Shown: piece by piece, positions 1 through 10,400 of the stretch
Layout: every line of letters begins with the position of its first letter
Position numbering within the stretch: the first letter of the stretch is position 1
From: Paulinella micropora
Lineage: Eukaryota > Cercozoa > Imbricatea > Euglyphida
Reading direction: 5' to 3'
DNA length: 25,941 bases
NCBI GenBank assembly: GCA_009731375.1
Contig: BJOX01000074.1
Location: 815,197 to 841,137 of the forward strand
Notes under the pieces: generated by a model
The model's database searches: none
The model's input: the letters and a program-made list of their open reading frames with translations, nothing else
What the model was told of the DNA's origin: nothing
Translations under genes and position numbers: made by a program

Positions 1-62
<62 letters not shown>

Positions 63-113
63 TTTGTTTGTTTTGTTCTGTTTTGTTTTGTTTTGTTTTG
101 TTTTGCTTTCATT
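1..113. repeat. poly-T tract followed by (TTTTG)n
   Basis: Sixty-one consecutive T are followed by TTTG/TTTTG units. On the reverse strand this is a poly-A with a CAAAA-type tail. It could be the A-tail of a retroelement or a simple low-complexity edge. No adjacent retroelement coding sequence is visible. Confidence 0.85.
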
Positions 114-153
114 TTACATTTGGGTTTCACTTTTGACCCTCACTTTGCTTTCA

Positions 154-239
154 TAAGTAAGTAAGTAAGTAAGTATGTAAGTAGCTAAGTAACTAAGTAA
201 GTGCCGGTCCGATGATGTATGTATGTATGTATGTATGTT
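154..239. repeat. (AAGT)n and (ATGT)n microsatellites
   Basis: Tetranucleotide AAGT units with a few substitutions run to about 209, then ATGT units from about 213. The left flank has this kind of simple repeat while the central coding block does not, which supports a different origin for the flank. Confidence 0.85.
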
Positions 240-813
240 TTCTCTTTCGCTTCGCTCATGTACATACTCTCAGTAACCATAGCGTTATCAGCACTGGAAT
301 CATGAAAGCTATAAGTAATAATTCACTCACTGACAGACCGTCATGACTTGCTCCGAGCAGTTGATTCAGCGGCGGACCGCTCCCGCCGTCGGACCGAGTC
401 AGTCCGAGCCGGATAATAACTTAATTACCACTCAGAAATGCAGTAGCCTGCAATGTGACCACAATCATGCAAAGTTGACTCTTGAATTTGAATCAGAGGA
501 CCGGACCATCATCTAATAGTAAAATTTGTAATATCCCCCCGAGCCGCCGTCAGCCAGCACGGTCACTCAGTACCGTAACCGGTATTGATTGAGCACGGTC
601 ATGACTCTGAGCCACGATATTATATGTCCTGACTTGAATAAAGTGAAGGAGTCTCAGCTGCGGTCCTAGCACAACGACACTGACTTGCGCCGTGGCGAAG
701 GACCCCTTCAGATTTATTAATATTAATAAAATCCAAGCTGCATTTTGTCGGTTAAGACTCGAGTCAGAAAGATATTATTTATTGTATTTTATTATAATAT
801 TTAATAATAACAA

Positions 814-925
814 AATGCTTAATCAGAAAACATGACAGATCAAAGGACCGATCGTTCGACCCTCGCTGAGCCTCACTTTCTTGCTAAAAAACAATCGTAT
901 GCCTTTCAGTGTGAGACTTGCTGTG
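814..925. repeat. dispersed direct repeat, copy 1
   Basis: This block carries ATGCTTAATC, then GATCAAAGGACCG, GACCCTCGCT, TTTCTTGC and CAATCGTATG in that order. The same words recur in the same order and spacing near 1811-1900. The two copies are diverged but clearly related, about 1 kb apart and in the same orientation. Confidence 0.6.
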
Positions 926-1100
926 CTCGCTCAGTCCAAGAAACGGTTTCGGTGGTATTAATATTCCACCTTATGAAAAATAGCAGCTGAATCGTATGCA
1001 GTCAACCAAGAATTTTTCACAGATATTAATAACTTCAGTAGCCCGGCCCGGCCGGTTTGCTACGGAAACGGATTGTTGATAAAAATCATGACGTAAAAAA

Positions 1101-1241
1101 CGTAACGAAAGTAAAAAATAAGTTGGAAAAGACAGGACTCGAAAATATACAATAAGTAGGGAACTTGAAAAGACGTAACGAAAGTAAACAATAAGTTGGA
1201 AAAGACAGGATTTGAAAATATACAATAAGTAGGGAACTTGA
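1101..1241. repeat. 73-bp tandem repeat, about two copies
   Basis: The word CGTAACGAAAGTAAA starts at 1101 and again at 1174, and the following 60 bases match with only a few differences. The period is 73 bp. Antisense open frames here are hydrophobic, Phe/Leu/Ser-rich translations of the repeat, not genes. Confidence 0.85.
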
Positions 1242-1810
1242 CTGAAAGACTCCGATGAACTTGAACATAGTAAGAAGATGGCGAGATAATATGCCCACTG
1301 GAGAAAAGATATCATATGACAAAATAGATATAAAATCGATATGAAATAAAGCGCAAAAAAACTTAGTATATATGTGAGGGAAGAGGAAAATATGATCCCA
1401 ATGAAAAATTGTAAAATAACTATTTTATTTAGTAACCAAATGCCTTCCTTTTACTACAACCGGCTCACAGGTAGACAAGCTCAAACGACTCATGATATTT
1501 CAATTACTTTCGTTTTAATAATGACCTTCGTGAAGTTAGTGTGACAGTTATAACTAGCTTTCCTGGCCACAACTTCGTTATAACTGGTTTTTCCACAACT
1601 AGAAAGGTCAAAAACAAGTACTACCGGTTCAGGTCAAATAACAATTTTAAACTGATCCAACCGAGACCATTTTCAAGTACTTCAGAAAAATAAGTGAGCA
1701 GTTAGACTTTCAAGTTACTAATTTTTCAATAAAAGGCAAGAGGTGACCAGCTGTCCAAGTTGGCAGCCTGATCCTCTGACTTACTACTACTGTAAATTTA
1801 AAGAAGTTAA

Positions 1811-1900
1811 AATGCTTAATCGAAAATTCGCGAAAGATCAAAGGACCGTTCGTACGACCCTCGCTCCCTTTCTTGCATAGAAAGACAATCGTATGTTTTT
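1811..1900. repeat. dispersed direct repeat, copy 2
   Basis: Second diverged copy of the block at 814-925. It leads directly into a short tandem repeat that reuses the CAATCGTATG word. Confidence 0.6.
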
Positions 1901-1913
1901 AGTCGAGATTGAC

Positions 1914-1986
1914 AGGCAATCGTATGCCTTGTCTACTACCGCGGAATTGAAAGGCAATCGTATGCCTTGTCTACTACCGCGGAATT
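1914..1986. repeat. tandem repeat, 35-bp unit at 38-bp period
   Basis: The 35-bp unit beginning AGGCAATCGTATGCC and ending CGCGGAATT occurs at 1914-1948 and identically at 1952-1986, with a 3-bp spacer. It contains a partly palindromic GGCAATCGTATGCC core. Confidence 0.85.
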
Positions 1987-2478
1987 CGAACACGATCGAT
2001 CTTAGGATGCCACGGTGGAAAAATCCACTCCTAGAATGTACCTATTCCTCGTTCGCTCAGGGTTGGCCAGGACGACAATGTCGCTGTGATCTGTGACGTG
2101 TAGCCAGGGGTGTTTTTAAGCGCTACGTGCTGTGCACTCCCCACCGTCCTCCCTTCATAGCGAGAATGTGCGGTGTTCGCATTTTAGTTAGAGAATATAA
2201 TACGAACCAGAAAAATGGCAATAGCTAAATAACAGTTCATACGTAAAAAGAGACGCGGGTGGTGGGAAATAGGTATGCCAGGGTAAGGAATAAAAGATAA
2301 ATACTAACCATAATGATCGAGAGAAAAAAATAGAAAAGGAACGAAAAAACAAACTAACCAACAAGAGGAAAAAAGATAGAGAGTCACACGATGGCACAGC
2401 CAAGCTGTTGTAGAAAGTCCCACTGCCACCGTGCTTCAACTGCCAGCTGACAACCTCCGGTCGGGCGCGTGGCCCGCC

Positions 2479-2901
2479 ATGGCCGACCCCGACCCGGCCG
2501 ACAAGGGCCCGTGGCTCAGGCAGCTGCTAGCAGAACTGCCTGCCCGCGACAGGCTAATTGGAGCCCTGTGCAACGGTTCTCGGCCGCTGAGAGACATCCT
2601 CCTGCCCTCCGGCGCCATGCTCGTAGTGTGGCGCAGCACTGACAGCCACTGTCTCTGGGTGCTCGATGTGCTCTATTGGCCCCTCGCGGCAGCCCAGGTG
2701 GCAGCGGCCACGCACGCCAGGCGCCTGGAGTTGATGGCCGCAACCCTGCCGGTCCTGGCGCAGCCGGGCGCGCTAGTAATTGCCCCAGCCACCGGTGACG
2801 GACTGTTTAGGCTCTCGCTGCCCCTGCGGACCAGCGCTGTTACAATGGCACAAGAGTGGTGCCCCGATGAAGGTCTAGAACAGGAACGGCGTTGTGTTTG
2901 A
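2479..2901 (+). CDS. hypothetical protein, 140 aa
   Basis: The first gene of the GC-rich block. I choose the ATG at 2479 because it sits in a near-ideal eukaryotic context (CCCGCCATGG) and the open frame upstream has no better start. The product begins MADPDPADKGPW and is a small soluble-looking protein rich in Leu and Ala. It has a central hydrophobic patch (LWVLDVLYWPLAA) too short and interrupted to be a convincing membrane segment. There is no signal peptide and no domain I recognise. It lies about 60 bp before an assembly gap, so its relation to the next gene, in the same orientation, is uncertain. The frame is intact, unlike most genes here. Function unknown. Confidence 0.55.
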   Translation: MADPDPADKGPWLRQLLAELPARDRLIGALCNGSRPLRDILLPSGAMLVVWRSTDSHCLWVLDVLYWPLAAAQVAAATHARRLELMAATLPVLAQPGALVIAPATGDGLFRLSLPLRTSAVTMAQEWCPDEGLEQERRCV

Positions 2902-2937
2902 ACTGCCCAAACATTTTTTTTTCTACTGACCATTAGA

Positions 2938-2962
2938 GGGGGGGGGGGGGGGNNNNNNNNNN
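2938..2962. other. assembly gap preceded by poly-G
   Basis: Fifteen G (2938-2952) and then ten N. The fixed-size gap placed directly after a homopolymer looks like a scaffolding placeholder. Confidence 0.9.
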
Positions 2963-2963
2963 C

Positions 2964-3476
2964 CAACAGCAGCTCAGAGGGAAAATCGGAGAGGAGTGCA
3001 ATGTTTCCCTGTACGTCTACATTTGCAGCCTCACGCACCTTTTATATCTGGCCCTGTCTTTGTCACTTGGGAGCAGCGGGAAGATAGAAGTGCTCCACGC
3101 GACACGCGCCTTGGACCCGTGGCGCCCCCGAGATATCGCGAAGTACATTCGAGGCCATGTATGCATGTTCGTCGGACAGCGGACTCTGGCCTGGCTCCAC
3201 GGGGAGGTCTTACGAAAGGGGGTGGATCTTGCTAGATATAATTCCCGGAGAAGGTTTCTGGATCCTACTCAGGCCGGCAGGAAGGCGGACGGAAGTGCCC
3301 GTCCCTACGAAGAACACTGCCCCGAAATGGGCTCGGTCGAGCCGCCGCATCCGGAACTACTTGGCAGCACAGCACCGGAACCACCACGAGCAGCCGCTCC
3401 TGACAGTGACAGCAGCGACGAAGATGATACCGACAACGAGGATGATCCTTACTGGGATGCTGCAGGGGGTCAGTAG
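2964..3476 (+). CDS. hypothetical protein with acidic C-terminus, 5' partial
   Basis: An open frame runs from the gap edge to a TAG at 3474-3476, about 170 residues, with no clear ATG start. The true start is probably inside or before the gap. The readable part begins with a hydrophobic stretch (VSLYVYICSLTHLLYLALSL) that may be beta-strands or a membrane segment. A basic central region follows (RDIAKYIRGH, VLRKGVDLARYNSRRR). The last 25 residues are strongly acidic (SDSSDEDDTDNEDDPYWD). The acidic tail recalls nuclear or DNA-associated proteins, but that is inference only. I do not recognise the family. Confidence 0.5.
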   Translation, partial: QQQLRGKIGEECNVSLYVYICSLTHLLYLALSLSLGSSGKIEVLHATRALDPWRPRDIAKYIRGHVCMFVGQRTLAWLHGEVLRKGVDLARYNSRRRFLDPTQAGRKADGSARPYEEHCPEMGSVEPPHPELLGSTAPEPPRAAAPDSDSSDEDDTDNEDDPYWDAAGGQ

Positions 3477-3697
3477 GTACTGCGAGGTTAGAAGCGCTGG
3501 CACTGCCCGCCGCAGCTGCGCACCGCATGAGAGGGGACCGGCAGCCAGACAACAGAGATTAGCTACCAGCCTGGCGGAATGAAGTAGTCGTCTCACACTT
3601 TGAACGAGAAATCGAAAGGCACCTAAAATCTACCACTGCCCGTAGCTAGTGCACGGGAAGAACGCAAACGAATGTCTATTTTTAAAAAAGGTGGTTT

Positions 3698-3703
3698 TTT
3701 ATT
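3698..3703 (-). terminator. AATAAA-type poly(A) signal
   Basis: TTTATT on the plus strand reads AATAAA on the minus strand, about 50 bp beyond the possible end of the minus-strand gene at 3757. The rest of 3477-3756 shows nothing else recognisable. Confidence 0.45.
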
Positions 3704-3756
3704 CAGAGCTGGCTGTGGACAAGAGCGGTAAAGCCCCCTCCCCGTCCTTCTCCAGA

Positions 3757-4196
3757 CTAAAGCCGGACCGGAAAGGCTGAAAGAAAGCTCTGCTTGTCAG
3801 CGCACGACAGAGGCGTCTCCTGCACAACCCCCGGCCTGTCCCTAGGAGCGCACCTCGAAACTACTAGTACCCGTAGCCACACAGGCAGTCTCGGTCTCTG
3901 ACATTCGTCCTCTCTCAGAGCAGCTTCCTTCACCGGAATAGTACGTGCAGACCTCGAGTCAGCCATCGGTTATGTCGGTCAAAGACTCTGGCTTGTGGTT
4001 CGCACAGTGCGCCCGCAATGAGGCTCCAGTTATTCCTGAAGCCTAAGCAGGTTTCGGTGTCAAAGGAGCGCTCCACCAGGTCGCGCAGCGCCGGCAGGTC
4101 GGCGGGGGAAGCGGCCCTGACCCGGCGCGCGAGCGGGCGCGGCCGCGCTATGTCTGGCACAGGCTCTGCTCTTGGGCTCGCACGACCCTGTGCCAT
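3757..4196 (-). CDS. hypothetical protein, reading frame broken
   Basis: The ATG at 4196-4194 lies in ATATGG context and opens an 88-codon frame that stops at 3930. A second frame, open from about 3966 to a stop at 3757, takes over without a gap, so the gene may continue through a single frame change near 3930-3966. The first piece is Arg/Ala/Pro-rich and includes a leucine-rich helix (DLPALRDLVERSF). No family recognised. An AATAAA on the same strand at 3698-3703 fits the longer version better than the short one. Upstream on this strand is low-complexity DNA. Confidence 0.4.
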
Positions 4197-4258
4197 ATGC
4201 TAGATGCTCGGGCTACACAGGTTGACCGCCAGGAGATTATTCTGGGCGAGACCCAAGA

Positions 4259-4301
4259 CGGAGAAAGAGAGAGAGAGAGAGGGAGAGAGAGAGCGAGAGC
4301 G
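4259..4301. repeat. (GA)n simple repeat
   Basis: Interrupted GA dinucleotides. Every overlapping frame is Glu/Arg or Ser/Leu low complexity and is not credited as coding. Confidence 0.9.
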
Positions 4302-4430
4302 GGCAGGGGGGGGGGCGCGCGCGTCCCTGGCCCCACCCCCGTGCGCGTGCTCGCCCCGAGCAGTGCACCCCGCACGCAAGATCCCCTCCCTCAGCCTCTC
4401 TCCTTCTCCCTCCCCCGGACCGTGCCCCCA

Positions 4431-4698
<268 letters not shown>

Positions 4699-4787
4699 CG
4701 ATAACGTCCGAGGTGTGTGTGTGTGTGTCAGCGGGGAGCCTGGGGAGAAGAAGAGGGGAAAACAAATCCCTCACAGGCCACACTCAG

Positions 4788-4800
4788 CAAATATATATAT
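4788..4800 (+). promoter_or_regulatory. TATA-like stretch abutting a start codon
   Basis: An AT alternation (AAATATATATAT) runs directly into the ATG at 4801. It is unusually close to the start codon for a TATA box, so it may belong to a very short leader or be a simple repeat. Confidence 0.25.
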
Positions 4801-5722
4801 ATGGGGGCCGTAACATCTAACGCGCTTCCGCAAGACAGTACAGAGGAGCCCGCCCGCAAGAGACTGTGCACGGGACCGCGTCAGGAACTTCGGCTGGAAC
4901 TGGCTCATGACAGGCACGGGGCCGACGGCTGGTTGCGGCTGGAGCTGAGAGACAGTGCGGTGCTGCGCGGCAGCGCGTTTGTGTTGGGCGCAGGGTGCTT
5001 CGAGGTCGCTCTGCCCAGCTCGGCAGGCGACAGTGCGGCGGAAGCCTACCGCGCAATCGAGACGGACGCCAACGCAATGCGGGTCTGCGCGGACCTGTCG
5101 GCTAGCCCCGGGCCTGCGGCTGGAACTGGTGCCGCGTGCTGATGAGCGCGACCAGGAGCTGGCGGCGCTGCGCTTCGAAACCTCTCGGCTGGCTAGTCGG
5201 GTGGAGGCCTTGGCCAGCGCCCTGGCTAGTGCCTCTGTGCCGCGCCGGTTGGTCATCAAGGCGGCCGAGCTGGCCCGCTGGGGGCACAGCGGCACAGGGG
5301 TGGCCTGCCGCAGGGTGGGGCCGCTGTGCATGTTTGAGGGATACGTAGTCTTTGATAAAGACCGGCTGCGCTTCGAGGAGGTCAAGGACCTCCCGAAAGA
5401 GAATGATAACTACACGAGGATAGGAGCGTTTTGCAGCCTGCTGGAGCTGCCTGTGGCGTGGCGCCCCGCGCGGGTCGTAACGTATCCCTTTCCGCCTGGA
5501 ACCTTCTTTTCATTTTATGTCGATCACAGTGCAATACGACAGGAGAGTCTTGAATTAGGCACGGACGGGAGGGTTCGCTTGTGCGTCACATGCAACAACA
5601 CTACATTCAAACAGCTAAGCTCTGGCAACCTCAAGCAACGGTCCGTTCGGGATGGAGACAATTGCATATGGAAAATGCCCCTCGCGCTTGACCTCGGTGT
5701 GTTGCGCTGGTTCGTGGCCTAA
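4801..5722 (+). CDS. coiled-coil protein with myristoylation-like N-terminus, one frame break
   Basis: The ATG at 4801 starts MGAVTSNALPQ. Gly2 with Ser6 fits the general N-myristoylation pattern (MGxxxS), so membrane association is possible. A short basic motif (PARKRL) follows. The first frame ends at a TGA at 5140-5142, but coding quality passes to another frame near 5105-5115, within the C/G run of GCTAGCCCCGGGCC. That frame stays open to a TAA at 5720-5722. The second piece starts with a heptad-like helix (ELAALRFETSRLASRVEAL, about 50 residues). A C-terminal globular region follows, rich in Phe/Tyr (FFSFYVDH), with two CxxC-like cysteines (RLCVTCNNTT). Total about 306 residues. I do not recognise the family; a structural or matrix role is only a guess. 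Confidence 0.55.
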
Positions 5723-6307
5723 AAAAGGTCTGCTCGTAGCAGCCGTCGCAGACCCACCCGTACAGCCGCGCCAGACACTCCGGTGCCATGGCCGGCGCCA
5801 GGCTGCCATTGTTGGCCCTCACCAGAAAGACCACGCCCGGGTGTACAGATCGACGAGCGCCAGGGCCTCCGCCGTCTGGCGCGACATCACTGGCTCCAGC
5901 AAAGCCAGCGCATGGCCTTTTGGCCCCCCCCGGCGGCCCCGTCCTGCCTACGGCAGGAGGCAGGCCCCCACCCCTCCCCCTTCCCCCGGCCGCGCGCCAG
6001 CTCACGCCCCCCCCTCCCCGCCCTGCGTGGGTGCCCCGGGGCGTGGCCGGGAGGGGCACGGGGGGGGGGGGGGGGGGGGGGGGGGCCNNNNNNNNNNCCC
6101 CCCCCCCCCCCGCGACCGTTCCTCCGGGCGCGGCCGACGCCAGCCAGGGTCGTGCGTGTTCATCTGCGCCACTCGGTCCGGACTGTTCATGTTCCCTCTT
6201 GTCAACAATACTAAAAAGAAAAAGACCAAGAGGGCTATGGGGAGAAGAAGGAGCGGCGCAGAGGAGAAGCCGAGCAGCCCCCGCTCGTACCGGTCGCTGC
6301 CAGTCAC
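5720..6307 (-). CDS. hypothetical membrane-anchored protein, in pieces
   Basis: This is a tentative gene in two parts divided by a gap at 6088-6097. The right part (about 6307-6112, minus) has a strong hydrophobic run (APLLLLPIALLVFFFLVLL) followed by TRGNMNSPD, typical of a signal-anchor. No ATG precedes the run in frame; only a GTG at 6307 is available. The left part (about 5935-5720) changes frame near 5840. Its first piece includes HALALLEPVMSRQ, and the second carries an N-glycosylation sequon (NNGSL) and a small Cys cluster (GWVCDGCYE). The two parts may not belong together. The 3' end meets the convergent gene ending at 5722. Confidence 0.3.
6060..6111. other. poly-G, gap, poly-C
   Basis: G 6060-6085, ten N (6088-6097), C 6098-6111. 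Opposite homopolymers on the two sides of one gap suggest artefactual contig ends. Confidence 0.9.
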
Positions 6308-6332
6308 TCCTGGCCAGCGGAAAAAGTAGTTT

Positions 6333-6338
6333 TTTAAT
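6333..6338 (-). terminator. ATTAAA-type poly(A) signal
   Basis: TTTAAT on the plus strand reads ATTAAA on the minus strand, about 40 bp past the TAG stop of the minus-strand gene ending at 6375. Confidence 0.4.
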
Positions 6339-6374
6339 GCAACTCGAGCGAGAGAATACCAGAAGCACTAATTG

Positions 6375-7066
6375 CTAGCTCCTTGCCCACGTCGGTGCCG
6401 CCAGGTAAAAGAGCAAAGTGGTGCCATCAGCTTGGGAAATGTGACTCCAAAAGTGTGGTGCTGCCCAGCCTCCATCCGGCCTATATAATCTATTCACGTA
6501 GTCCATGGTTTCGCTGCCCGCAAAGCGCCGGATACAGTTCTGGATCTGGGTTTCCAAAGCCTTGTGGTCGGTGTGTGTAATGCTTTCATACCTTGTGCTA
6601 AGCACTTCTTTTCTGGCAGAACCGGGGGCTCTGCTGTTGCCACTCGCTGTCGTTCCTCCTGGAGCTTTCGTCTCGGAACAGGGCACGGCAACAATCAGCT
6701 CTACGAGGGCAGCGTGGCATACATAGTTTACAGTTACTCTGATATCTGCCGTAAATTCCGCCCGGCGCAGGATGGACGTAGAGAAGCGCTGCAGTTGCTC
6801 GACGCGAACAATGCGGCGGGCAGGGTCGCTTGATGGCAGTTGGTAACGAGCACTGATAGCAAGAGCCGCTCCCTCTAGCTCTTGCCTGGCGCGTTTCGTA
6901 GCTTCGTCCTTACCTACTAGGTGAAATTCTGGGTTGGTCAGCGAGAGTCCCAGGAGGGCGCGGCTGTCTAGCTTTGGCAACAATGCCTGCCGAAATGGCC
7001 GTGATATACGTCAGCCAGGAACTGACTCGTAGGGCACACCTTGACTTTCTTACGCGGTAACTCCAT
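6375..7066 (-). CDS. hypothetical protein with SV40-like basic motif, one frame break
   Basis: The ATG at 7066-7064 (GCTATGGAG) begins MELPRKKVKVCPTS. The run PRKKVKV closely resembles a classical monopartite nuclear localisation signal. This frame ends at 6968, but coding passes to another frame near 6990, within TTTCGGCAGG, and runs to a TAG at 6375-6377, giving about 229 residues. The body is an alpha/beta-looking protein (ALLGLSLTNPEFHLVGKDEATKRA, in part) with a basic arm (DPARRIVRVEQLQR). A C-terminal segment follows, rich in aromatic residues (DYVNRLYR, AAPHFW). No family recognised. It is transcribed away from the glycoprotein gene at 7479, so 7067-7478 may be a shared promoter region interrupted by a gap. 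Confidence 0.5.
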
Positions 7067-7252
7067 AGCCCCGCTGCGCCGACTCACCGTAACCTCTGTA
7101 GGGCCGAAGGCCACGGACCGCGTAGCTCGCCGGGGGCCCGACAAAAGGGGCAGGACCAAGCGTGTGCTAGTAACAATTACCTTTTAGCAGATGGCGGCCA
7201 TCCGCCGGCCTATCTTCCTTGTCCCCAGTTTCGGAAAGAGCAAGAAAAAAAG

Positions 7253-7299
7253 NNNNNNNNNNNNNNNNNNNNNNNNNNNNNNNNNNNNNNNNNNNNNNN
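7253..7299. other. assembly gap, 47 N
   Basis: Unknown bases between two divergent genes, preceded by a short A-run. The visible remainder of 7067-7478 is C/T-rich and shows no gene. Confidence 0.9.
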
Positions 7300-7478
7300 G
7301 GGGAGGTCCCTTTCCCCCGACGACCGACCCGCCCGCCTGCTGCTTTCGCCTCCTCCTCCCCCTCCGGCCCCGCCCGGCGCAGCGGCCGGGCTCTCGTGCT
7401 GTCTGTGCAAAGTAGAAACCCAGTGCCCCCTGGCGAGTGGAGGCCGCCTTCTTCTTCGACGAGAGAGTCTTGGTTGAG

Positions 7479-10400
7479 ATGATGCTGAGGGGCTGTGTGC
7501 CTGCGGGGCGCAGGCCCGCCCGCGCTCTTGCCGCGGCCCCGAGCCCCGACGCCCCTGGCTGGGTGTGGCTCCCGCTCCTGTGGGTGCTGGTAGTGCTGGC
7601 CGTGGTGCTGCCCTGGAGAGTGCCCGGCCGTCCGTCTGGGCGCCGCGGCGCGGGCGCTGCCGCGCGCGGGGCAGGCTCTGCCCCGCCGCGCCGTGCCCAC
7701 ACGGACGGCCGGCCGCGTCGCCCAGCCCGCAGCCCGTTGTGTGCCAGCCGGGGGCCTGTGAGCTCGGCCCCCGCCCCTGGCCGCTCGCCGCCCCCGGCCT
7801 GCTGCCGGAGGCCTGCCCGGCGTCCCCGCCGCTGGCCGCCGGCGAGGACGACACGGCCGCCGTGCTCGCCTGGGGCGACGAGCCCTCCGTGGTGCAGCTG
7901 GGCGCGGGCCGGGGCTGGGTGGACGACCGCGCGTGGGACGTCGACCTGCTGCTGGCGGCGGTCGGCGAGGTCGGCGGCGCCTGCGACGCGCTGCCGGCCT
8001 TCTGCCCCGAGAACCCGCACGGGCTGGACGTGCGCTTCGTGCTCGGCCGGGCCCCTAGCTACGAACCCCGCTTCTCCGAGTTGGGCTACGCGCGCTGGCT
8101 GTTCTGGCAGGTGCAGGCCCTGGACCCGGCGGCGCAGCGCGCGCTGGCCGGGGAGGTGCACGTGTGCACGCTGCGTCTGCCGCTGCACCCCGGCGCGTCC
8201 GGCCGCTACGCGCTCACGGGGTTCTTGGTCCAGCTGCGCGCGCTCGACGCGGCCGGCTCCGCCGTCCACGACTTTACGGCCGCCGCGGGCCTGCCGCCCC
8301 TGGGGGCGTCCGAGGCCTACGTGGTGGTGGCCGGCAACACTACGCCGGCGGCCGGGTACGCGGCCGCCCTGTCGCTGCGGCGGCGGCGGCGCGCGCTGGC
8401 GGACGCACCGGCGGACGCGGGGCCCGCGCCCGTGGGGCCCTTCGCCACCGCGGCGACACGGACGGCGACGGGCTCGTCTCGCTGAGCGACACGAGCCACG
8501 TCGCGGCCGCGGCCGTGCACTTCGCCGCCACGGCCAACCGCTGGCTCGTGGACGGCGAGACCCCGTCGGCTGCACGGGCTGTGGCCCCGCGGGCGGCGCC
8601 CCGCCCGCGTTCCGGTACGGCCGGGGGCCGCCGGACCCGGGCTTCCGGCCCCTGCTGCAGGCCTTGACGCCCAGCCTGCACCACCTGAACCCGTACGAGG
8701 GGACGCCGCTGTACGAGCAGTGGCCGCCGGACCCGTCGTCCGCCTACCGGCGCCAGCCCCAGCCCGCCTGGGGGCAGGCGTACGACGCGCGGGACTATTC
8801 CAGCAACTCGGTGGATGTGGAGTTCCACGCGCAGAGCGTGGGGGGGCTGGCCCGCCTGCTGGCCATCCACAGCCCCTGGGACCTGGTGGACGCGCTGCCC
8901 GACTGCGAGGACACGCGGGTGCGGCTCGTGGCGTACCTGAACCAGGTCGTGCAGGCGCCGCCCAACACGCTGCGGGCGGCGGACTGCGCTAGCGGGGAGA
9001 CCAGCGTCTGGTTCGGCCTCGACCTGCCGTGGGCGGACGTGAACGAGAGCAGTGCGCGGCCGGGGGTCGAGCTGCGGCCGCCGGCGCCCGGGGACCCGTG
9101 GTGGTGGGCCGTGGCGGCGTGCGAGCGCGACGGGGTCTACGCCGCCGACTTCCGGCTCCACCGCTGGGACGGGCGGACGGCCTACCGCGTGGCGTTGCAG
9201 GTCCGCACCCGCGCGGCCACGCAGCTGTACTTTGCGGCGGCCGGCGGCGGGCCGGGGCCCTTCCTGGCGGGCGAGTGGCCCCCGGCGGTAGCCTGTGTGC
9301 CGTCGGCTTCGGCCTCGCCCGGGCCGTCGGCTTCGGCCTCGCCCGGGGCCTCGGCTTCGGCCTCGCCCTGGGCCTCGGCCTCGGCCTCGTCTGCGCCCTC
9401 GCCCTCGGCCTCCTCTACTGCCTCGGCCTCCTCTACTGCCTCGGCCTCGTCCACTGCCTCGTCCTCAGCCTCGTCCACTGCCTCGTCCTCGGCCTCGTCT
9501 ACTGCCTCGGCCTCGTCCACTGCCTCTGCTTCATCCACTGCCTCTGCCTCGTCTTCGTCTACTGCCTCGTCTTCGTCTTCGGCCTCGTCTTCGGCCTCGC
9601 CTTCGTCTTCAGCCTCGCCCTCCTCCTCGTCTACTGCCTCGCCCTCGTCTTCGGCCTCGTCTTCGGCCTCGTCTTCGGCCTCACCCTCATCCTCATTCTC
9701 CTCCTCGTCCTCGGCCTCGCCTTCGGCCCTGCCCTGCGAGTCCAGTCCGCCAGCGCCTGCCACCTGCTCGCCACGGCGCGCGTGGCGCCGGCCGCCGGGG
9801 CGCCGGGCGGGAACCACACGGCGGGGCCGGGGGAGTGCCGCGTCGTCGACTACGAGGTGGACGCCAACGCCTCGTGTGTCTGCACCGGGGCGGGCGCCTG
9901 CGACCAGTGGGTGGGCGAGGTCGTCGTGGGCGCCGGCTGCGCCGTGGCCGACGTGCGGCTGCCCTTCTTCCTCCTGCTGCCGTGGCTCGAGCCCAACGTC
10001 TCGGTCACGTCGGGCCTGCCCGCGCCGGTGCGCGCCCTGTGCCTGAGCTGGGCCGTGCGGTGGGTCAGCAACCAGTCGCTCGCCTCCGAGCTGGTCTTCG
10101 CCACCACCGCCACCGGCTGGCTGCTCGCCCCCCGGCAGGCGCCGGCCGGTTCGTTCTGGGGGCCGGGGGAACTCGGCGCGTGGGGCCCGCCCGACTGCGG
10201 GCCCGTGGAGTGCACGCAGCGCTGGTGGGCCCGCAGCCGGGCGGACCGTTGTGACAGCGGGGGCGAGGCGGTGCAGCTCGTGTACGAGTTTGCGGCGCAG
10301 CACCGCCTGTACCCGAACCTGACGTCCCAGGCGCTGCTCCGCTTCGTCTTTCCGGCGCAGGACTGGTGCGAGCTGGAGCTGGGGCTGGCTCCCCCCACCT

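Larger units (their letters stand above)
1..2430. other. AT-rich left flank without recognisable genes
   Basis: About 2.4 kb of AT-rich DNA with frequent stops in all frames. Open frames in it are short, run over tandem repeats, and resemble no family I know. It holds microsatellites, two tandem repeats and one dispersed repeat pair, listed separately. The shift to GC-rich coding DNA occurs at about 2430-2480. I see no RNA gene here. Confidence 0.7.

Noticed and set aside
971-1322. Hydrophobic Phe/Leu/Ser minus-strand frames in the left flank
   Set aside because: Produced by the 73-bp tandem repeat in AT-rich DNA.
7184-8575. Long Arg/Ala-rich minus-strand frame
   Set aside because: Typical GC-rich antisense shadow, crossing a gap, with no domain.
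9182-10303. Minus-strand acidic protein (Asp/Glu/Ala repeats)
   Set aside because: It is antisense to the glycoprotein linker; the plus-strand frames have sequons, Cys pattern and membrane segments that the minus strand lacks.
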